Assembly: GCA_051984675.1 (NCBI GenBank)
Contig: JBPYFK010000072.1
Location: 1 to 42,068 of the forward strand
Direction: 5' to 3'
Length of the DNA stretch: 42,068 nt
Source: JBPYFK01 sp051984675
Lineage (GTDB): Bacteria > Actinomycetota > Actinomycetes > Mycobacteriales > Pseudonocardiaceae
The notes under the pieces were generated by a model. That model was not told the origin of the DNA. It saw only the letters and a program-made list of their open reading frames with translations, and made no database searches. The position numbers and the translations under genes are program-made. Shown one piece after another: positions 15,975 through 24,599 of this stretch (the first letter of the stretch is position 1; every line of letters starts with the position of its first letter).

Positions 15975-17726
15975 TCATACGATCTCCACATCCGACTTCG
16001 CCGCCGCACCCGGGTCGAGCCGTACTGGGATTTCCCCACTCCAGGGTTGACGTTCCAGCATGCTCGAGACGGTCACGTGGCCACGTTCGAACTCGCCGGT
16101 GGCCGCATCGACCAACCGGTACTCTTGGTCTTGCCGCTGGATCGGCTGGCCATCGAGCACGATGACGCGAACTTCGCCCGCCTCGAACTGGCAACGCCGG
16201 TGCAGCGCATCGATGAGTTGCTCGTTGTGCAGGTGGCCGTCGCCGAAGTTCCATCCCAGGGCAGCGCCGGCGATGAACTCGCCGTCAAGGGGCATGTAGG
16301 CGGTTTCGTGGTCGTCGCCGCAGGCGCGTGGGATGAGCCCGAACAACGCCCGTCCGTGCGTGTGCATCGCCCGGAACGCGTAACCCTTGTGCAGGAGCAG
16401 ATCGGCAACCTCATCGCCGTACAACCTCGCGAGCTGCGCGCGTGGGAGCGAGGCCGACTTGGGCACGCAGTTCTCGATCTTGTCGATCGCGCTCGGCTTG
16501 AGACACCACATCGACGTGTCCCAGTTGCCGGCGTAATAGCGCATACCGATCAGGAAGGAGACCTTGCGCGGAAACGCATTGCCGATGACGATTCCCGCTA
16601 CCAACGCGCCTGCGAGCAGGGCGACCGGCAGTGGATGCGTGACGTCGCTGATGCCGACAGGTGCGTTGTGCACGAACAGGAACGTGATGCCGAACATCAT
16701 GTAGACGTTCCACTCCAGCGGTACGCCCATCGGGATGCTGGTGAGGATGTTGAGATGGAACAGCACCATGATGATCGCGGCGATCGTGGTGACCGGACCG
16801 CCACGAGAGGCGAACAAGGCCAGCGGCACCGAGTACTCGACGACCATGCCACCGTGAGCCAGCATCGAGCACACGCGCGAAGGCCGGATGTCGTGCGGGT
16901 AGTCCTTGTGCAGCTTCTTCTTGAGCCACTTGCTTCGAAGCAGTGGATTGTTGCTCATCATGACTTGCACGACGTGCGGAAAGTGCCGGTTGAGTTTGGA
17001 GGTCGCCGCTCCCCACCAGATCAGCAACATGATGATCTTCGCTGCGACGATCATGTCAAGCCCAGGGAGCAGGAACGCCACCACGGCGGTCAAGTAGACC
17101 TCGGATCGGGCGGCAAGGAAGATCATCTTGTCGCGCAGACCGATCAGCGGAAGCAGAATGAGCAACGGGAGGAACCGGTACGGGGCGAGCAGGCCCACGT
17201 GCCCGTCCAGGCCACCCAGATCTCGGGTGGCCGGCGAGAGCAGGGCCCACAGGGCAGAGGCGAGTACACCGGCGTACAACACACAGTCAAGAACGCCCCG
17301 TCTGGTGCCCTCGGTGAGCGGTACCTTTCCCGGCCAGGGCGGCATCCGGACGGTTCCCGGCCGCAACCAATGCAGAAACGCGCCAATCGGAGGGATAAAC
17401 CGCATCGTGAGGGGGCCAAAGCCGCAACCCAACCCCAATACCTCGAACAGGATCGTCCAGACGACCAGTTTTTGGTACACGACCGGTTCGGCCCACCACG
17501 AGCCGACGTCACTCAAGGGCCCTATGCCCGGTGTCATGGCCGCGAACACCATCGCGCCGAGTAGGTAGAGTCCGATCTTGAGGATGTAGAGGACGTAGAC
17601 GGCGTCCGGTGTGCCGAACCCGTTGGTGGCCCAATGCTGGACCATGGGTTTGGTGCGGGTCATGCGGTCCTGACCACGCCAGCCTTCGTAGTCCAGATCA
17701 GGAAGGACCGGATTGATGGCTCCCAT
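15975..17726 (-). CDS. DUF3556-family integral membrane protein (copy 2)
   Basis: A 583-residue paralogue of the protein at 12091-13800. Shared blocks include GFGPLTMRFIPPIGAFLHWL (with the WLR.GT.R.P.WP segment that follows), LIGLRDKMIFLAARSE, IWWGAATSKLNRHFPHVVQV, FHLNILTSIPMGVPLEWNVY, MRYYAGNWDTSMWCL and GWNFGDGHLHNEQLIDALH. The N-terminus (INPVLPDLDYEGWRGQ ... HWATNGFGTPDAVYVLY) is more typical of the DUF3556 family than that of copy 1. ATG 17726 has AAAGGAG 4 nt upstream. It heads the minus-strand order DUF3556, ligase remnant, FAD enzyme, DUF3556. A tail of 12 residues after PVRLDPG is Ala/Lys-rich. Confidence 0.8.
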   Translation of the reverse strand: MGAINPVLPDLDYEGWRGQDRMTRTKPMVQHWATNGFGTPDAVYVLYILKIGLYLLGAMVFAAMTPGIGPLSDVGSWWAEPVVYQKLVVWTILFEVLGLGCGFGPLTMRFIPPIGAFLHWLRPGTVRMPPWPGKVPLTEGTRRGVLDCVLYAGVLASALWALLSPATRDLGGLDGHVGLLAPYRFLPLLILLPLIGLRDKMIFLAARSEVYLTAVVAFLLPGLDMIVAAKIIMLLIWWGAATSKLNRHFPHVVQVMMSNNPLLRSKWLKKKLHKDYPHDIRPSRVCSMLAHGGMVVEYSVPLALFASRGGPVTTIAAIIMVLFHLNILTSIPMGVPLEWNVYMMFGITFLFVHNAPVGISDVTHPLPVALLAGALVAGIVIGNAFPRKVSFLIGMRYYAGNWDTSMWCLKPSAIDKIENCVPKSASLPRAQLARLYGDEVADLLLHKGYAFRAMHTHGRALFGLIPRACGDDHETAYMPLDGEFIAGAALGWNFGDGHLHNEQLIDALHRRCQFEAGEVRVIVLDGQPIQRQDQEYRLVDAATGEFERGHVTVSSMLERQPWSGEIPVRLDPGAAAKSDVEIV

Positions 17727-18347
17727 GGGGCTCCTTTGCTCCAGCAGGCACGGGGTCAAAGTGGCCCGATCGTGCCGTCACGCTAAGAAGGCGCACCCTT
17801 CGGGACCATGGGTGCGGCACACGAAGGGCAGGATCGTGGTTGTGCGGCGCGCACGAACACGGAGGTCAGGACGTCAGAACCGATGAGCCAAGCAGGTGGC
17901 AGGCCACGAGTGCGACCTCGAAGTTGACCCGGGCGACGACTGGTCCCTGTTCGCACGCACAACGACCGTACTGGCGACTCGGTCGATTCGGTATCGCTCA
18001 ACGTCAGATCGGCTAGGACGTGTGGCGAAAGTGGTCATCGGACGCTTGTCACGGCGGTGGCTTTGGTCGCGACAGCGACGATCCGTGCTGTACTGTCATC
18101 GCCGAGCCCCACACGATCGGGCTCAACACAGTGCTCGTCGGGATTGAGCTGACACTCTCCTCCACCGCGAACACAGCCCGCCTCCGCGACCGTGGCCAGC
18201 TACGACGCACCGGTTTCGTTGCCACTGTTCCATCTGAATGGCCGGGGACACACTTGGGTGGCCGAGTCACCAACCACGAACCTCTCGCGTGGCAACGGCA
18301 TGTCTCGACCTTCCCTTCGGTTCGCATGCCGACCTAGACTCGCGCTG
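17727..18347. other. Long intergenic region (621 bp) between divergent genes
   Basis: No convincing gene is seen on either strand; the frames present are Arg/Pro-rich and lack family resemblance. It holds a small perfect hairpin GAGCCC-9 nt-GGGCTC (18104-18124) and the promoter box at 18335. It must carry the promoters of the DUF3556 operon (minus) and the DUF1989 gene (plus). Confidence 0.5.
18335..18340 (+). promoter_or_regulatory. -10 box TAGACT placed for a leaderless mRNA
   Basis: TAGACT (TAnnnT type) ends 7 nt before the GTG at 18348, so transcription would start at or next to that start codon. No ribosome binding site is present, in agreement with leaderless translation. No -35 consensus is seen. 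Confidence 0.5.
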
Positions 18348-19238
18348 GTGACCGGAGCGGCTTATCAAGCGAGTGAGAGCGGACCGCTGACGGTGGACGC
18401 GGCGTTCTATGCAGGGCTGGCGGTCGCCAGAAGCCACGCTGAGCTGCAGAGGAGTTTCCAGATTCCGGTGCGGTCAGGACAGGCATGGGAGGTGCCCGCA
18501 GGAAAACTATGCCGGATCGTCACCGTGGAGGGTCCGCAGGTCGGAGACTTCAACGTCTGGAACCGACACAATCCGCGCGAGCACCTGTGGGCCTCGCGCA
18601 CCCGGCAGCTTCAGCGCGCGCACGTCAGCACCTACGACCGACTGTGGTCGACACTGCCCTACCTGCGTCCGCTTCTGACGATCACCGATGACAGCCTCGC
18701 CGGCTACGGCACCGACGTCGAGGGTGGGCGCGTGCACGATCTGCTCGGCACCCGGTGCGACCCCTACGTCAACCGCATGCTGACCGGCGAGGACTTCGAC
18801 TACCACTGTCACTCGAACCTGACGCGCGCCGTACTGCCCTACGGGCTGGCCGAGGCCGATGTGCACGATGTGCTCAACATCTTCCAATGCACAGGGCTCA
18901 ATGAACACGACCAATACTTCATGAAGGCATGCCCGGCTCGACGCGGTGACTACTTCGAGTTCTTCGCCGAGATCGACCTGCTCTGCGCGTTGTCCACGTG
19001 TCCCGGCGGCGACCTGTCAGTTCCACTGTGGGGTCCGAACGCCGGAGACCCCGCAGACGTCTGCCATCCGCTCGGTGTGGAAATCTACTGCCCCAACGAC
19101 GAACTGCTTGACGGGTGGCAGGAACCTGGCCCAGCACAGTACGCGGGACAGCATGGCCTGTCCGCTCCCCCATGGACACCTAGCGAGCAGCAACGCGCCG
19201 CGCAACTCGCCCATGCCGCATCCAATGAACCCCGATAG
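18348..19238 (+). CDS. DUF1989 / urea carboxylase-associated family protein
   Basis: A 296-residue protein. AWEVPAGKLCRIVTVEGPQV followed by GDFNVWNRHNPREHLWASRT, and YVNRMLTGEDFDYHCHSNLT, fit the DUF1989 family, often named urea carboxylase-associated. His and Cys residues at DYHCHSN and NIFQCTG may bind metal. Family members accompany urea or guanidine degradation genes in other bacteria, but none is next to this one. GTG 18348 is chosen because TAGACT stands 7 nt upstream (leaderless). An ATG at 18192 would add 52 residues that look non-coding. Confidence 0.7.
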   Translation: MTGAAYQASESGPLTVDAAFYAGLAVARSHAELQRSFQIPVRSGQAWEVPAGKLCRIVTVEGPQVGDFNVWNRHNPREHLWASRTRQLQRAHVSTYDRLWSTLPYLRPLLTITDDSLAGYGTDVEGGRVHDLLGTRCDPYVNRMLTGEDFDYHCHSNLTRAVLPYGLAEADVHDVLNIFQCTGLNEHDQYFMKACPARRGDYFEFFAEIDLLCALSTCPGGDLSVPLWGPNAGDPADVCHPLGVEIYCPNDELLDGWQEPGPAQYAGQHGLSAPPWTPSEQQRAAQLAHAASNEPR

Positions 19239-19346
19239 GCCGCGTTAACGTGACCCGGACATCCGATTTGGATTAATCACGTCGCGACCACCCCACCACA
19301 GCGACCCAAGGCCACCGCCGCCAGCGGACCACCCCATGCGTTCGCG

Positions 19347-19940
19347 TCAGGGCTGTGGCCCCCAGGGGTCGGGCATTGAGTCCCATTCCCGCTGCCAGGC
19401 ACGTTGGGCGTGCCACGCGGCCGCGTGGTAGATACAGGCGAGCGCCACCACGCACAGCAGTTCGATCAACCCCAATGCCCAGAAGGCTAACCCCGCGGCC
19501 AACACCTTGATCATCACGGTAGATGCGGGTGGTGCGGTGAGATCGCCGCCGAGGTCGATCCAGATGGTGACCGGCTGTCCACGCACACTGTGCTCGGGGA
19601 CCTCGATCACCGCAGTCCGCGGTAAGCCTCCGGTATCGGTCCACGCCACGGGTGCAGTGAAGTGGACGATCTGCGGTCCGATCTGTTGGGTCTGCGGGTC
19701 AGTGAGCACCACGGCAGCCACCGGGTGCGCCGCTGCGGCGGCAGTTGCTGCCTTCCCTGATTCTCGGGCGTGCAGCAGAAGCCCGAGCGCGGCCGACCCA
19801 GGAACGGCTAATGCGGCGACCAGCAGCACCAGCACAATCAACGCCGCCGAGAGCCGGTCCACCCGGCGCCGCAAGGGATTCGGTGAGCTTCCCAAAGCGT
19901 GCACCAGCCATGCCCCATGCCCGGCGAGATCCGCGACCAT
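19347..19940 (-). CDS. Rv1733c-like double-pass membrane protein
   Basis: A 197-residue protein with two membrane helices (LSAALIVLVLLVAALAVPGS near residues 30-50 and FWALGLIELLCVVALACIYH near the C-terminus) enclosing a ~90-residue extracytoplasmic domain. The segment VAWTDTGGLPRTAVIEVPEH, with VRGQPVTIWIDLGGDLTAPP after it, is characteristic of Rv1733c family proteins of mycobacteria and relatives, whose function is unknown. ATG 19940 is chosen because GAGGAG lies 7 nt upstream; an in-frame GTG at 19958 would overlap the LysR frame. It follows the truncated LysR gene by 10 bp on the same strand. Confidence 0.7.
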   Translation of the reverse strand: MVADLAGHGAWLVHALGSSPNPLRRRVDRLSAALIVLVLLVAALAVPGSAALGLLLHARESGKAATAAAAAHPVAAVVLTDPQTQQIGPQIVHFTAPVAWTDTGGLPRTAVIEVPEHSVRGQPVTIWIDLGGDLTAPPASTVMIKVLAAGLAFWALGLIELLCVVALACIYHAAAWHAQRAWQREWDSMPDPWGPQP

Positions 19941-19950
19941 CACGAGCTCC

Positions 19951-20475
19951 TCATGCACGATGTCGCCTCACCAGTGCAATCACTGATGAGGCGCGACGCC
20001 ACCCTGAGGGCAACTCCCAGCTTAGCGACAGGCCATGTACCAGAGCGAGGTCGAGTTGGCCAGCCTGCAACGACTGCACCAGAGGACCGGTACTCGCTGG
20101 TTGCAACCGCACAGTGATATCGGGGTGGTCGGCGGTGATGGCGCGCATGATCTCAGTGTGGAGTTCGCGGGAGACGTCGGGCGCGATACCGAGGACAGCC
20201 GTCCGCGTGAGGTGGCTGGTGCTGTCGCGGACGAGATGCGGCAGTTCGTCGAATCGGTCCAGGATCTCGCGTGCGCGAGGGAGGAGGGCCTCCCCTGCGG
20301 CGGTGAGCTGAATCCGGTGGTGGCCGCGGACGAACAACGGCGTGCCCAGGTCGCCTTCGAGATCCTTGATGCGGCGGCTCAGCGGTGAGGTGGCCATGTG
20401 CAGGCGCGCCGCGGCCCGGGTGAAGCTGAGCTCGTCGGCGACCGCCACGAAATACCGCAGGTGCAGCATCTCCAC
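19951..20475 (-). pseudogene. LysR-family regulator, truncated effector domain
   Basis: The 174-codon frame opens with a complete LysR winged helix (MLHLRYFVAVADELSFTRAA, then HMATSPLSRRIKDLEGDLGT) and the linker helix. The effector domain starts normally (TAVLGIAPDVSRELHTEIMR, VQSLQAGQLDLALVHG), then ends after an unrelated tail (LSLSWELPSGWRRASS). LysR proteins are about 290-310 residues, so roughly 120 residues, including much of the inducer pocket, are lost. DNA binding could survive without inducer response. The next 600 bp encode an Rv1733c-like protein, so the missing part is not in another frame. ATG 20469 is an alternative start. It is divergent from the AtuA-like gene across a palindrome at 20503. 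Confidence 0.65.
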
Positions 20476-20502
20476 CCGCTTACGGTAGCTGGCACTGTCA
20501 CA

Positions 20503-20517
20503 TGACCGCTGCGGTCA
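20503..20517. promoter_or_regulatory. Perfect palindrome TGACCGCTGCGGTCA in the LysR/AtuA-like divergent space
   Basis: Arms TGACCGC and GCGGTCA around one base, 28 nt upstream of the LysR start and 112 nt upstream of the AtuA-like start. Location and symmetry suggest the binding site of the adjacent LysR protein. Confidence 0.5.
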
Positions 20518-20628
20518 CGTCCACGTTCGCCGATTGGTCGTGGCCTCCTGGTCGCGTCCGCTCTAGCGTCGAGTGCCGGGCCCCGGCGCACGGACGCCGA
20601 TCCGAACGACGACAGCGAGGTGCCAAGG

Positions 20629-22419
20629 ATGGGCGGTCGACCGATCCGTATCGCGAACTTCTCCGGCTATCTCGGCGACCGGTACACGGCCGTCGACGAG
20701 GCGCTGGCCGGGGACCAGGTGGACGTGTTGGTCGGCGATTATCTCGCGGAGGTCACGCTGGCAGCGCTGTCCGCCCGCTATCAGCAGGACCCCGCACGGG
20801 GCTACGTCGAGTACTTCGTCGACCAGATCCGGCCCCACCTGGGCACCATCGCCCAGCGCGGTACGAAGGTGGTGACCAACGCGGGCGGGTTCCACCCCGC
20901 GGCCCTCGCCGAGGTGATCCGTAGGCAGATTGTTGACGCCGGTCTGGAGCTGACAGTCGCCCACGTCGAGGGCGACAACGTGGTGTCGCGGCTGGCCGAG
21001 CTCCAGGATGCCGGGTACAGCTTGACCAACCTGGACACCGGCGAGCCGCTGTCGTCTTGGGGGGTGCGGCCGATCGCGGCGAACGCCTACCTCGGTGGCT
21101 GGGGAATCACCGCGGCGCTGGCCGAAGGCACGGACATCGTGATCTGTGGCCGAGTCACCGACGCTTCCCTGACAGCCGGGGCAGCGGCCTGGTGGCACGC
21201 GTGGAGCCGGGCCGACTGGGACGCTCTCGCCGGCGCGGTACTTGCGGGGCACGTCATCGAGTGCGGTCCCCAGGCGGTCGGCGGGAATTTCTCCGGCTTC
21301 ACCACCATTCCGGCCATGCTGGTTCCCGGCTTCCCGATCGCCGAGGTCGCTTCGGACGGGACAAGCGTGATCACGAAGCATGCCCGGGACGGCGGGGCGG
21401 TCACGGTCGACACGGTCACCGCTCAGATCGTCTACGAGATCCAGGGCCCTCGGTATCTCAACCCGGACGTCACCGTCGACTTGGAGGATGTGCGGTTGGC
21501 GGCGGTCGGTCCAGATCGCGTCGCGATCTCCGCGGCGAGCGGGTCGCCGCCCCCACCGACCACGAAGGTCGCGGTGTTCGGCCAGATCGGATACACGGTG
21601 GTCAACACGGTGTTCGTCACCGCTCCGAACGTCGACGAGAAGGTCGACCTGTTGCGTGCCCAGATCGGCCGCGACCTTCCCGAAGGCGTCGAACTTGACA
21701 TCACACGGATCGGCACGGCCGCCACCGATCCTGATACGCAGTGGGACGCGACCGTGGCCCTGCGGGTGCTGGCCGCATCGCGTGACATTGAGCCGCTTCG
21801 GCAGCTCGACCTGCCGCGTCGGCTCGGCAGCCTGTATCTCCAGAGCATCCCTGGTTTCTTCCACGACGGTGCGGCCACGTGGCGGCACAAGCCGCGACCC
21901 CGCATCGACTACTGGCCCGCTCTGCTACCCATGAAGGTCGTCGCTCACCGGGCGGTGCTCCACGACGGCCGCAGCGTGGAAATCACGCCATCGGTGCAGA
22001 CCGAGGTCAGCAACCAACCGGTTCACCCGGAACCCGCCGACATGCCACTGGCTGACCGGGTCTGCCACGCGCCGCTCGGCACGATCGTCTATGCCCGCAG
22101 TGGCGACAAAGGCGGCAACAGCAACGTCGGAATCTGGGTCACCGCCCCCGAGGCATGGCCCTGGTTGCGGCAGTTCCTGTCCACCGCCGAGCTACGACGG
22201 CTGATGCCGGAGGTCAAGGATCTCGACATCGTGCGCCACGAGTTCCCCCACCTACGTGCCGTGCACTTCGTCCTGCGTGGGCTACTCGGCACTGGCGGTT
22301 CGTCGAACCCGCGCGTTGATCAGGTCGGCAAGGCCGTCGGGGAGTACCTGCGAGCCAAGCACGTTCTGATCCCCGAAGACCTGCTGAACACAGGAAAGGG
22401 CACCGATGTCGCTGACTGA
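20629..22419 (+). CDS. AtuA-like acyclic terpene utilisation family protein (DUF1446)
   Basis: A 596-residue protein. RIANFSGYLGDRYTAVDEAL near the N-terminus, GTKVVTNAGGFHPAALAEVI, TDIVICGRVTDASLTAGAAA and GNFSGFTTIPAMLVPGFPIA are AtuA/DUF1446 signatures. The C-terminal ~110 residues, starting near HAPLGTIVYARSGDKGGNSN, form the AtuA-ferredoxin-fold-like domain often separate in other species, so this is a fused two-domain form. AtuA is required for citronellol/geranyl-type catabolism in Pseudomonas but its reaction is unclear. The ATG at 20629 has GAGG 8 nt upstream. It overlaps the CoA-transferase gene by 14 nt. No geranyl-CoA carboxylase is visible nearby, so the true substrate is open. 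Confidence 0.8.
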   Translation: MGGRPIRIANFSGYLGDRYTAVDEALAGDQVDVLVGDYLAEVTLAALSARYQQDPARGYVEYFVDQIRPHLGTIAQRGTKVVTNAGGFHPAALAEVIRRQIVDAGLELTVAHVEGDNVVSRLAELQDAGYSLTNLDTGEPLSSWGVRPIAANAYLGGWGITAALAEGTDIVICGRVTDASLTAGAAAWWHAWSRADWDALAGAVLAGHVIECGPQAVGGNFSGFTTIPAMLVPGFPIAEVASDGTSVITKHARDGGAVTVDTVTAQIVYEIQGPRYLNPDVTVDLEDVRLAAVGPDRVAISAASGSPPPPTTKVAVFGQIGYTVVNTVFVTAPNVDEKVDLLRAQIGRDLPEGVELDITRIGTAATDPDTQWDATVALRVLAASRDIEPLRQLDLPRRLGSLYLQSIPGFFHDGAATWRHKPRPRIDYWPALLPMKVVAHRAVLHDGRSVEITPSVQTEVSNQPVHPEPADMPLADRVCHAPLGTIVYARSGDKGGNSNVGIWVTAPEAWPWLRQFLSTAELRRLMPEVKDLDIVRHEFPHLRAVHFVLRGLLGTGGSSNPRVDQVGKAVGEYLRAKHVLIPEDLLNTGKGTDVAD

Positions 22420-23887
22420 CCGGGTAGCGAAGGCGGTGGCGAATCCGGCTACCGACGACGCCTTCGACCCACACGCCGAACTCGCCGCACTCCTGTCCGG
22501 GATCGGGATGCGCCCAGCCGACACGGGCGGAACGATCCGCTTCCAGGGGGCAGACCCCGTCGTGCCCAGCACGCTGCGGCTCGGCGCAGCCTCGGCGATC
22601 GCCCTTGCCGCCAAGTCAGCCGCGATCGCCAAGCTGTGGCAGCTGCGCGGAGGCGCCGGTCAGGACATCGCGGTCGACCTGCGAGTCACGCCCCATCGCC
22701 TGTGCCCGTTTTATGACCGGAAATGGGAGTTGCTCAACGGCTATCCCGGCGCCGCACCGGCCAATCCCACACAGGCGCTGGGCTTCCGGTTCTACCGCAC
22801 GGCCGACGACCGATGGGTGATGCCGCTCAACCCGTATCCGAAGATCAAGGTCGCGACCCAGAAACTGCTGGGTGTCGCCGACGACGTCGACGCCGTGGCT
22901 GCGGCCATCGCCCGCTGGAATGCCCGCGACCTGGAGGCTGCCGCGGAGACCACCGGTGTTGTCGTACCGATGCTGCGTACCACCGCGGACTTGCTGGTGG
23001 AACCGCACTACCGCGACGTGCTCGCAGAGCTGCCCTTGATCGAGATCACCAAGGTCGGCGACAGTGATCCCGAGCCCCTTCCTGCCTGCGGTGGTCAACC
23101 GCTTTCCGGACTCCGCGCTTTGGGCATGGGACACGTGATCGCCGGCGCGGGTGTAGGGCGAGCGCTGGCGCTGCATGGCGCCGACGTGCTCAACCTGTGG
23201 CGGCCGGACGAGCTTGAGCACGACGTCACCTACATCAGCGCGAATATCGGTGTCCGATCGGCCACCGTCGAACCCTTCGCGGCCGACGGAATCCGGCGCA
23301 TCCACCATCTGCTCGCGGGAGCGGACGTCTTCTACGCCAACCGACGGCCGGGCTACCTCGACCGGATCGGGCTCTCCGCGCACCAGGCCGCGCACGCCCG
23401 GCCGGGAATCATCCACGCCACCGCCTCTCTGAACGGTGAAGTGGGTCCGTGGGCGAACAGAGTGGGATTCGACCAGACAGCCGGGGCCTTGGTGGGCATG
23501 ATGCATCTCGAAGGGGATGGCCAACGCCCGGCCTTGCCGCCAATCCTCGTGGTCAACGACTACATCGTGTCCTGGTTGCTGACCGCAGGCATCGTCGAAG
23601 CCTTGGCCCGCCGCGCCGCGGAGGGCGGCAGTTACCGGGTGCACGTCTCACTAACCCGAGCGGCCCTGTGGATCCTCAGCATGGGCGTCTTCGACAAGAC
23701 CTACGCCACGCAGACCGCCGGCCACGGCGAGGAACATTCCTACCTGGACCCCGAAACCTTCACCGCACAGACGCCGCTGGGCCGCTACCAGGGCGTCACC
23801 GATCAGGTGCACATGTCCGAAACACCCGGCTCCTACCGCACGGTGCTCGTCCCCCGCGGTTCCGGTCATATGGAATGGGACCGCTGA
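22406..23887 (+). CDS. CaiB/BaiF family CoA-transferase
   Basis: A 493-residue class III CoA-transferase-like protein. PLSGLRALGMGHVIAGAGVG begins the catalytic fold and RALALHGADVLNLWRPDELE, YANRRPGYLDRIGLSAHQAA and RVGFDQTAGALVGMMHLEGD are family blocks. The aspartate of NRVGFDQTAG (about residue 355) sits where the catalytic Asp usually follows. The N-terminal ~225 residues form an additional related half, so it may be an internal fusion. Such enzymes move CoA between acyl groups. ATG 22406 lies inside the AtuA-like gene, 14 nt before its stop, so the two are translationally coupled. It ends 3 bp from the convergent TetR gene. Confidence 0.75.
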   Translation: MSLTDRVAKAVANPATDDAFDPHAELAALLSGIGMRPADTGGTIRFQGADPVVPSTLRLGAASAIALAAKSAAIAKLWQLRGGAGQDIAVDLRVTPHRLCPFYDRKWELLNGYPGAAPANPTQALGFRFYRTADDRWVMPLNPYPKIKVATQKLLGVADDVDAVAAAIARWNARDLEAAAETTGVVVPMLRTTADLLVEPHYRDVLAELPLIEITKVGDSDPEPLPACGGQPLSGLRALGMGHVIAGAGVGRALALHGADVLNLWRPDELEHDVTYISANIGVRSATVEPFAADGIRRIHHLLAGADVFYANRRPGYLDRIGLSAHQAAHARPGIIHATASLNGEVGPWANRVGFDQTAGALVGMMHLEGDGQRPALPPILVVNDYIVSWLLTAGIVEALARRAAEGGSYRVHVSLTRAALWILSMGVFDKTYATQTAGHGEEHSYLDPETFTAQTPLGRYQGVTDQVHMSETPGSYRTVLVPRGSGHMEWDR

Positions 23888-23890
23888 CCC

Positions 23891-24529
23891 TCACGGCTCC
23901 AACCCGGGGCCGGCAAAGGGGTCGACTTCCATCGGTCCAAAGACCGCGCTAAACAGGCGGATGGTGCGCGCGGTCATGCTCGACCGGGACTCGCTGGGGT
24001 GGTCGATCCACCAGTTCACCAACGCGTCAAAGACGTTGAGCCACGCCGCGGTCATCGCCGAGGCGTCAAGCGCGTCGTCGTTGCCGGCCAGGTGGAGCAG
24101 TTCGCGCACGCCGTCGACAGCCACGGCCTGCATACGCTGCTCGTAGTGCCTGTGCTTCGCGATGATCTCGGGCGTGGCGGGCAGGGTGGGGTCGCGGAAC
24201 ACCCGCCACATCCAGGGCTGGGGTTCGAGAGCGGCGAAGAACTGGTCCAGGGTGACGATGGCGCGCTGCTGGCCGACCAGACCGAGCCGGGCGGTGCGCT
24301 CAATGACCTCGACGAGCACATCGCCCGCGCAGGTCAGGCAGGCGGCGAACAGCCCTTCCTTGGAACCGAAGTAGTTGTAGATCAGGGGCTTGGAGATACC
24401 GGCCTTCTCGGCGACGGTGACCAGGGACGTTCCGGCGTAGCCGTGTTCGGCGAACACGCGGCCCGCGGTGTCGACGATCTGCCGTTCACGTTCCGGTCGA
24501 GCGACACCCTTGGTTCCAACGTTGACCAC
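23891..24529 (-). CDS. TetR-family repressor
   Basis: A 212-residue regulator with an N-terminal TetR helix-turn-helix (RERQIVDTAGRVFAEHGYAG, then SLVTVAEKAGISKPLIYNYF and GSKEGLF). The C-terminal ligand domain is helical with several Trp (QPWMWRVFRDP, VNWWIDHPSE). The GTG at 24529 starts 6 nt after TATACT, so the mRNA is probably leaderless. It is divergent from the sterol-desaturase-family gene and the shared space contains a near-palindrome at 24563, so it probably represses that gene and possibly itself. The ligand is unknown. Confidence 0.8.
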   Translation of the reverse strand: MVNVGTKGVARPERERQIVDTAGRVFAEHGYAGTSLVTVAEKAGISKPLIYNYFGSKEGLFAACLTCAGDVLVEVIERTARLGLVGQQRAIVTLDQFFAALEPQPWMWRVFRDPTLPATPEIIAKHRHYEQRMQAVAVDGVRELLHLAGNDDALDASAMTAAWLNVFDALVNWWIDHPSESRSSMTARTIRLFSAVFGPMEVDPFAGPGLEP

Positions 24530-24535
24530 GTCCGC

Positions 24536-24541
24536 AGTATA
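24536..24541 (-). promoter_or_regulatory. -10 box TATACT for leaderless TetR mRNA
   Basis: TATACT on minus (24541-24536) ends 6 nt before the GTG at 24529, with no ribosome binding site between. This is the usual geometry of leaderless actinobacterial transcripts. Confidence 0.55.
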
Positions 24542-24562
24542 GCGGGCGGAATTGACTTGGTG

Positions 24563-24582
24563 GTAACTTACTCTGAAGTCAC
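24563..24582. promoter_or_regulatory. TetR operator candidate GTAACTT-6 nt-AAGTCAC
   Basis: A 20-bp dyad with 7-bp arms and one mismatch lies between the divergent TetR and sterol-desaturase genes, 18 nt before the latter's ATG. Binding would block both genes. Confidence 0.5.
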
Positions 24583-24599
24583 ATCACCGGAGGAGTTTC

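Noticed and set aside
15690..17564. 624-codon plus-strand frame opposite DUF3556 copy 2
   Set aside because: His/Arg/Gln-rich antisense shadow of a clearly conserved membrane protein.
17783..18001. 72-codon minus-strand frame in the long intergenic region
   Set aside because: No homology visible, no ribosome binding site, composition like non-coding high-GC DNA.
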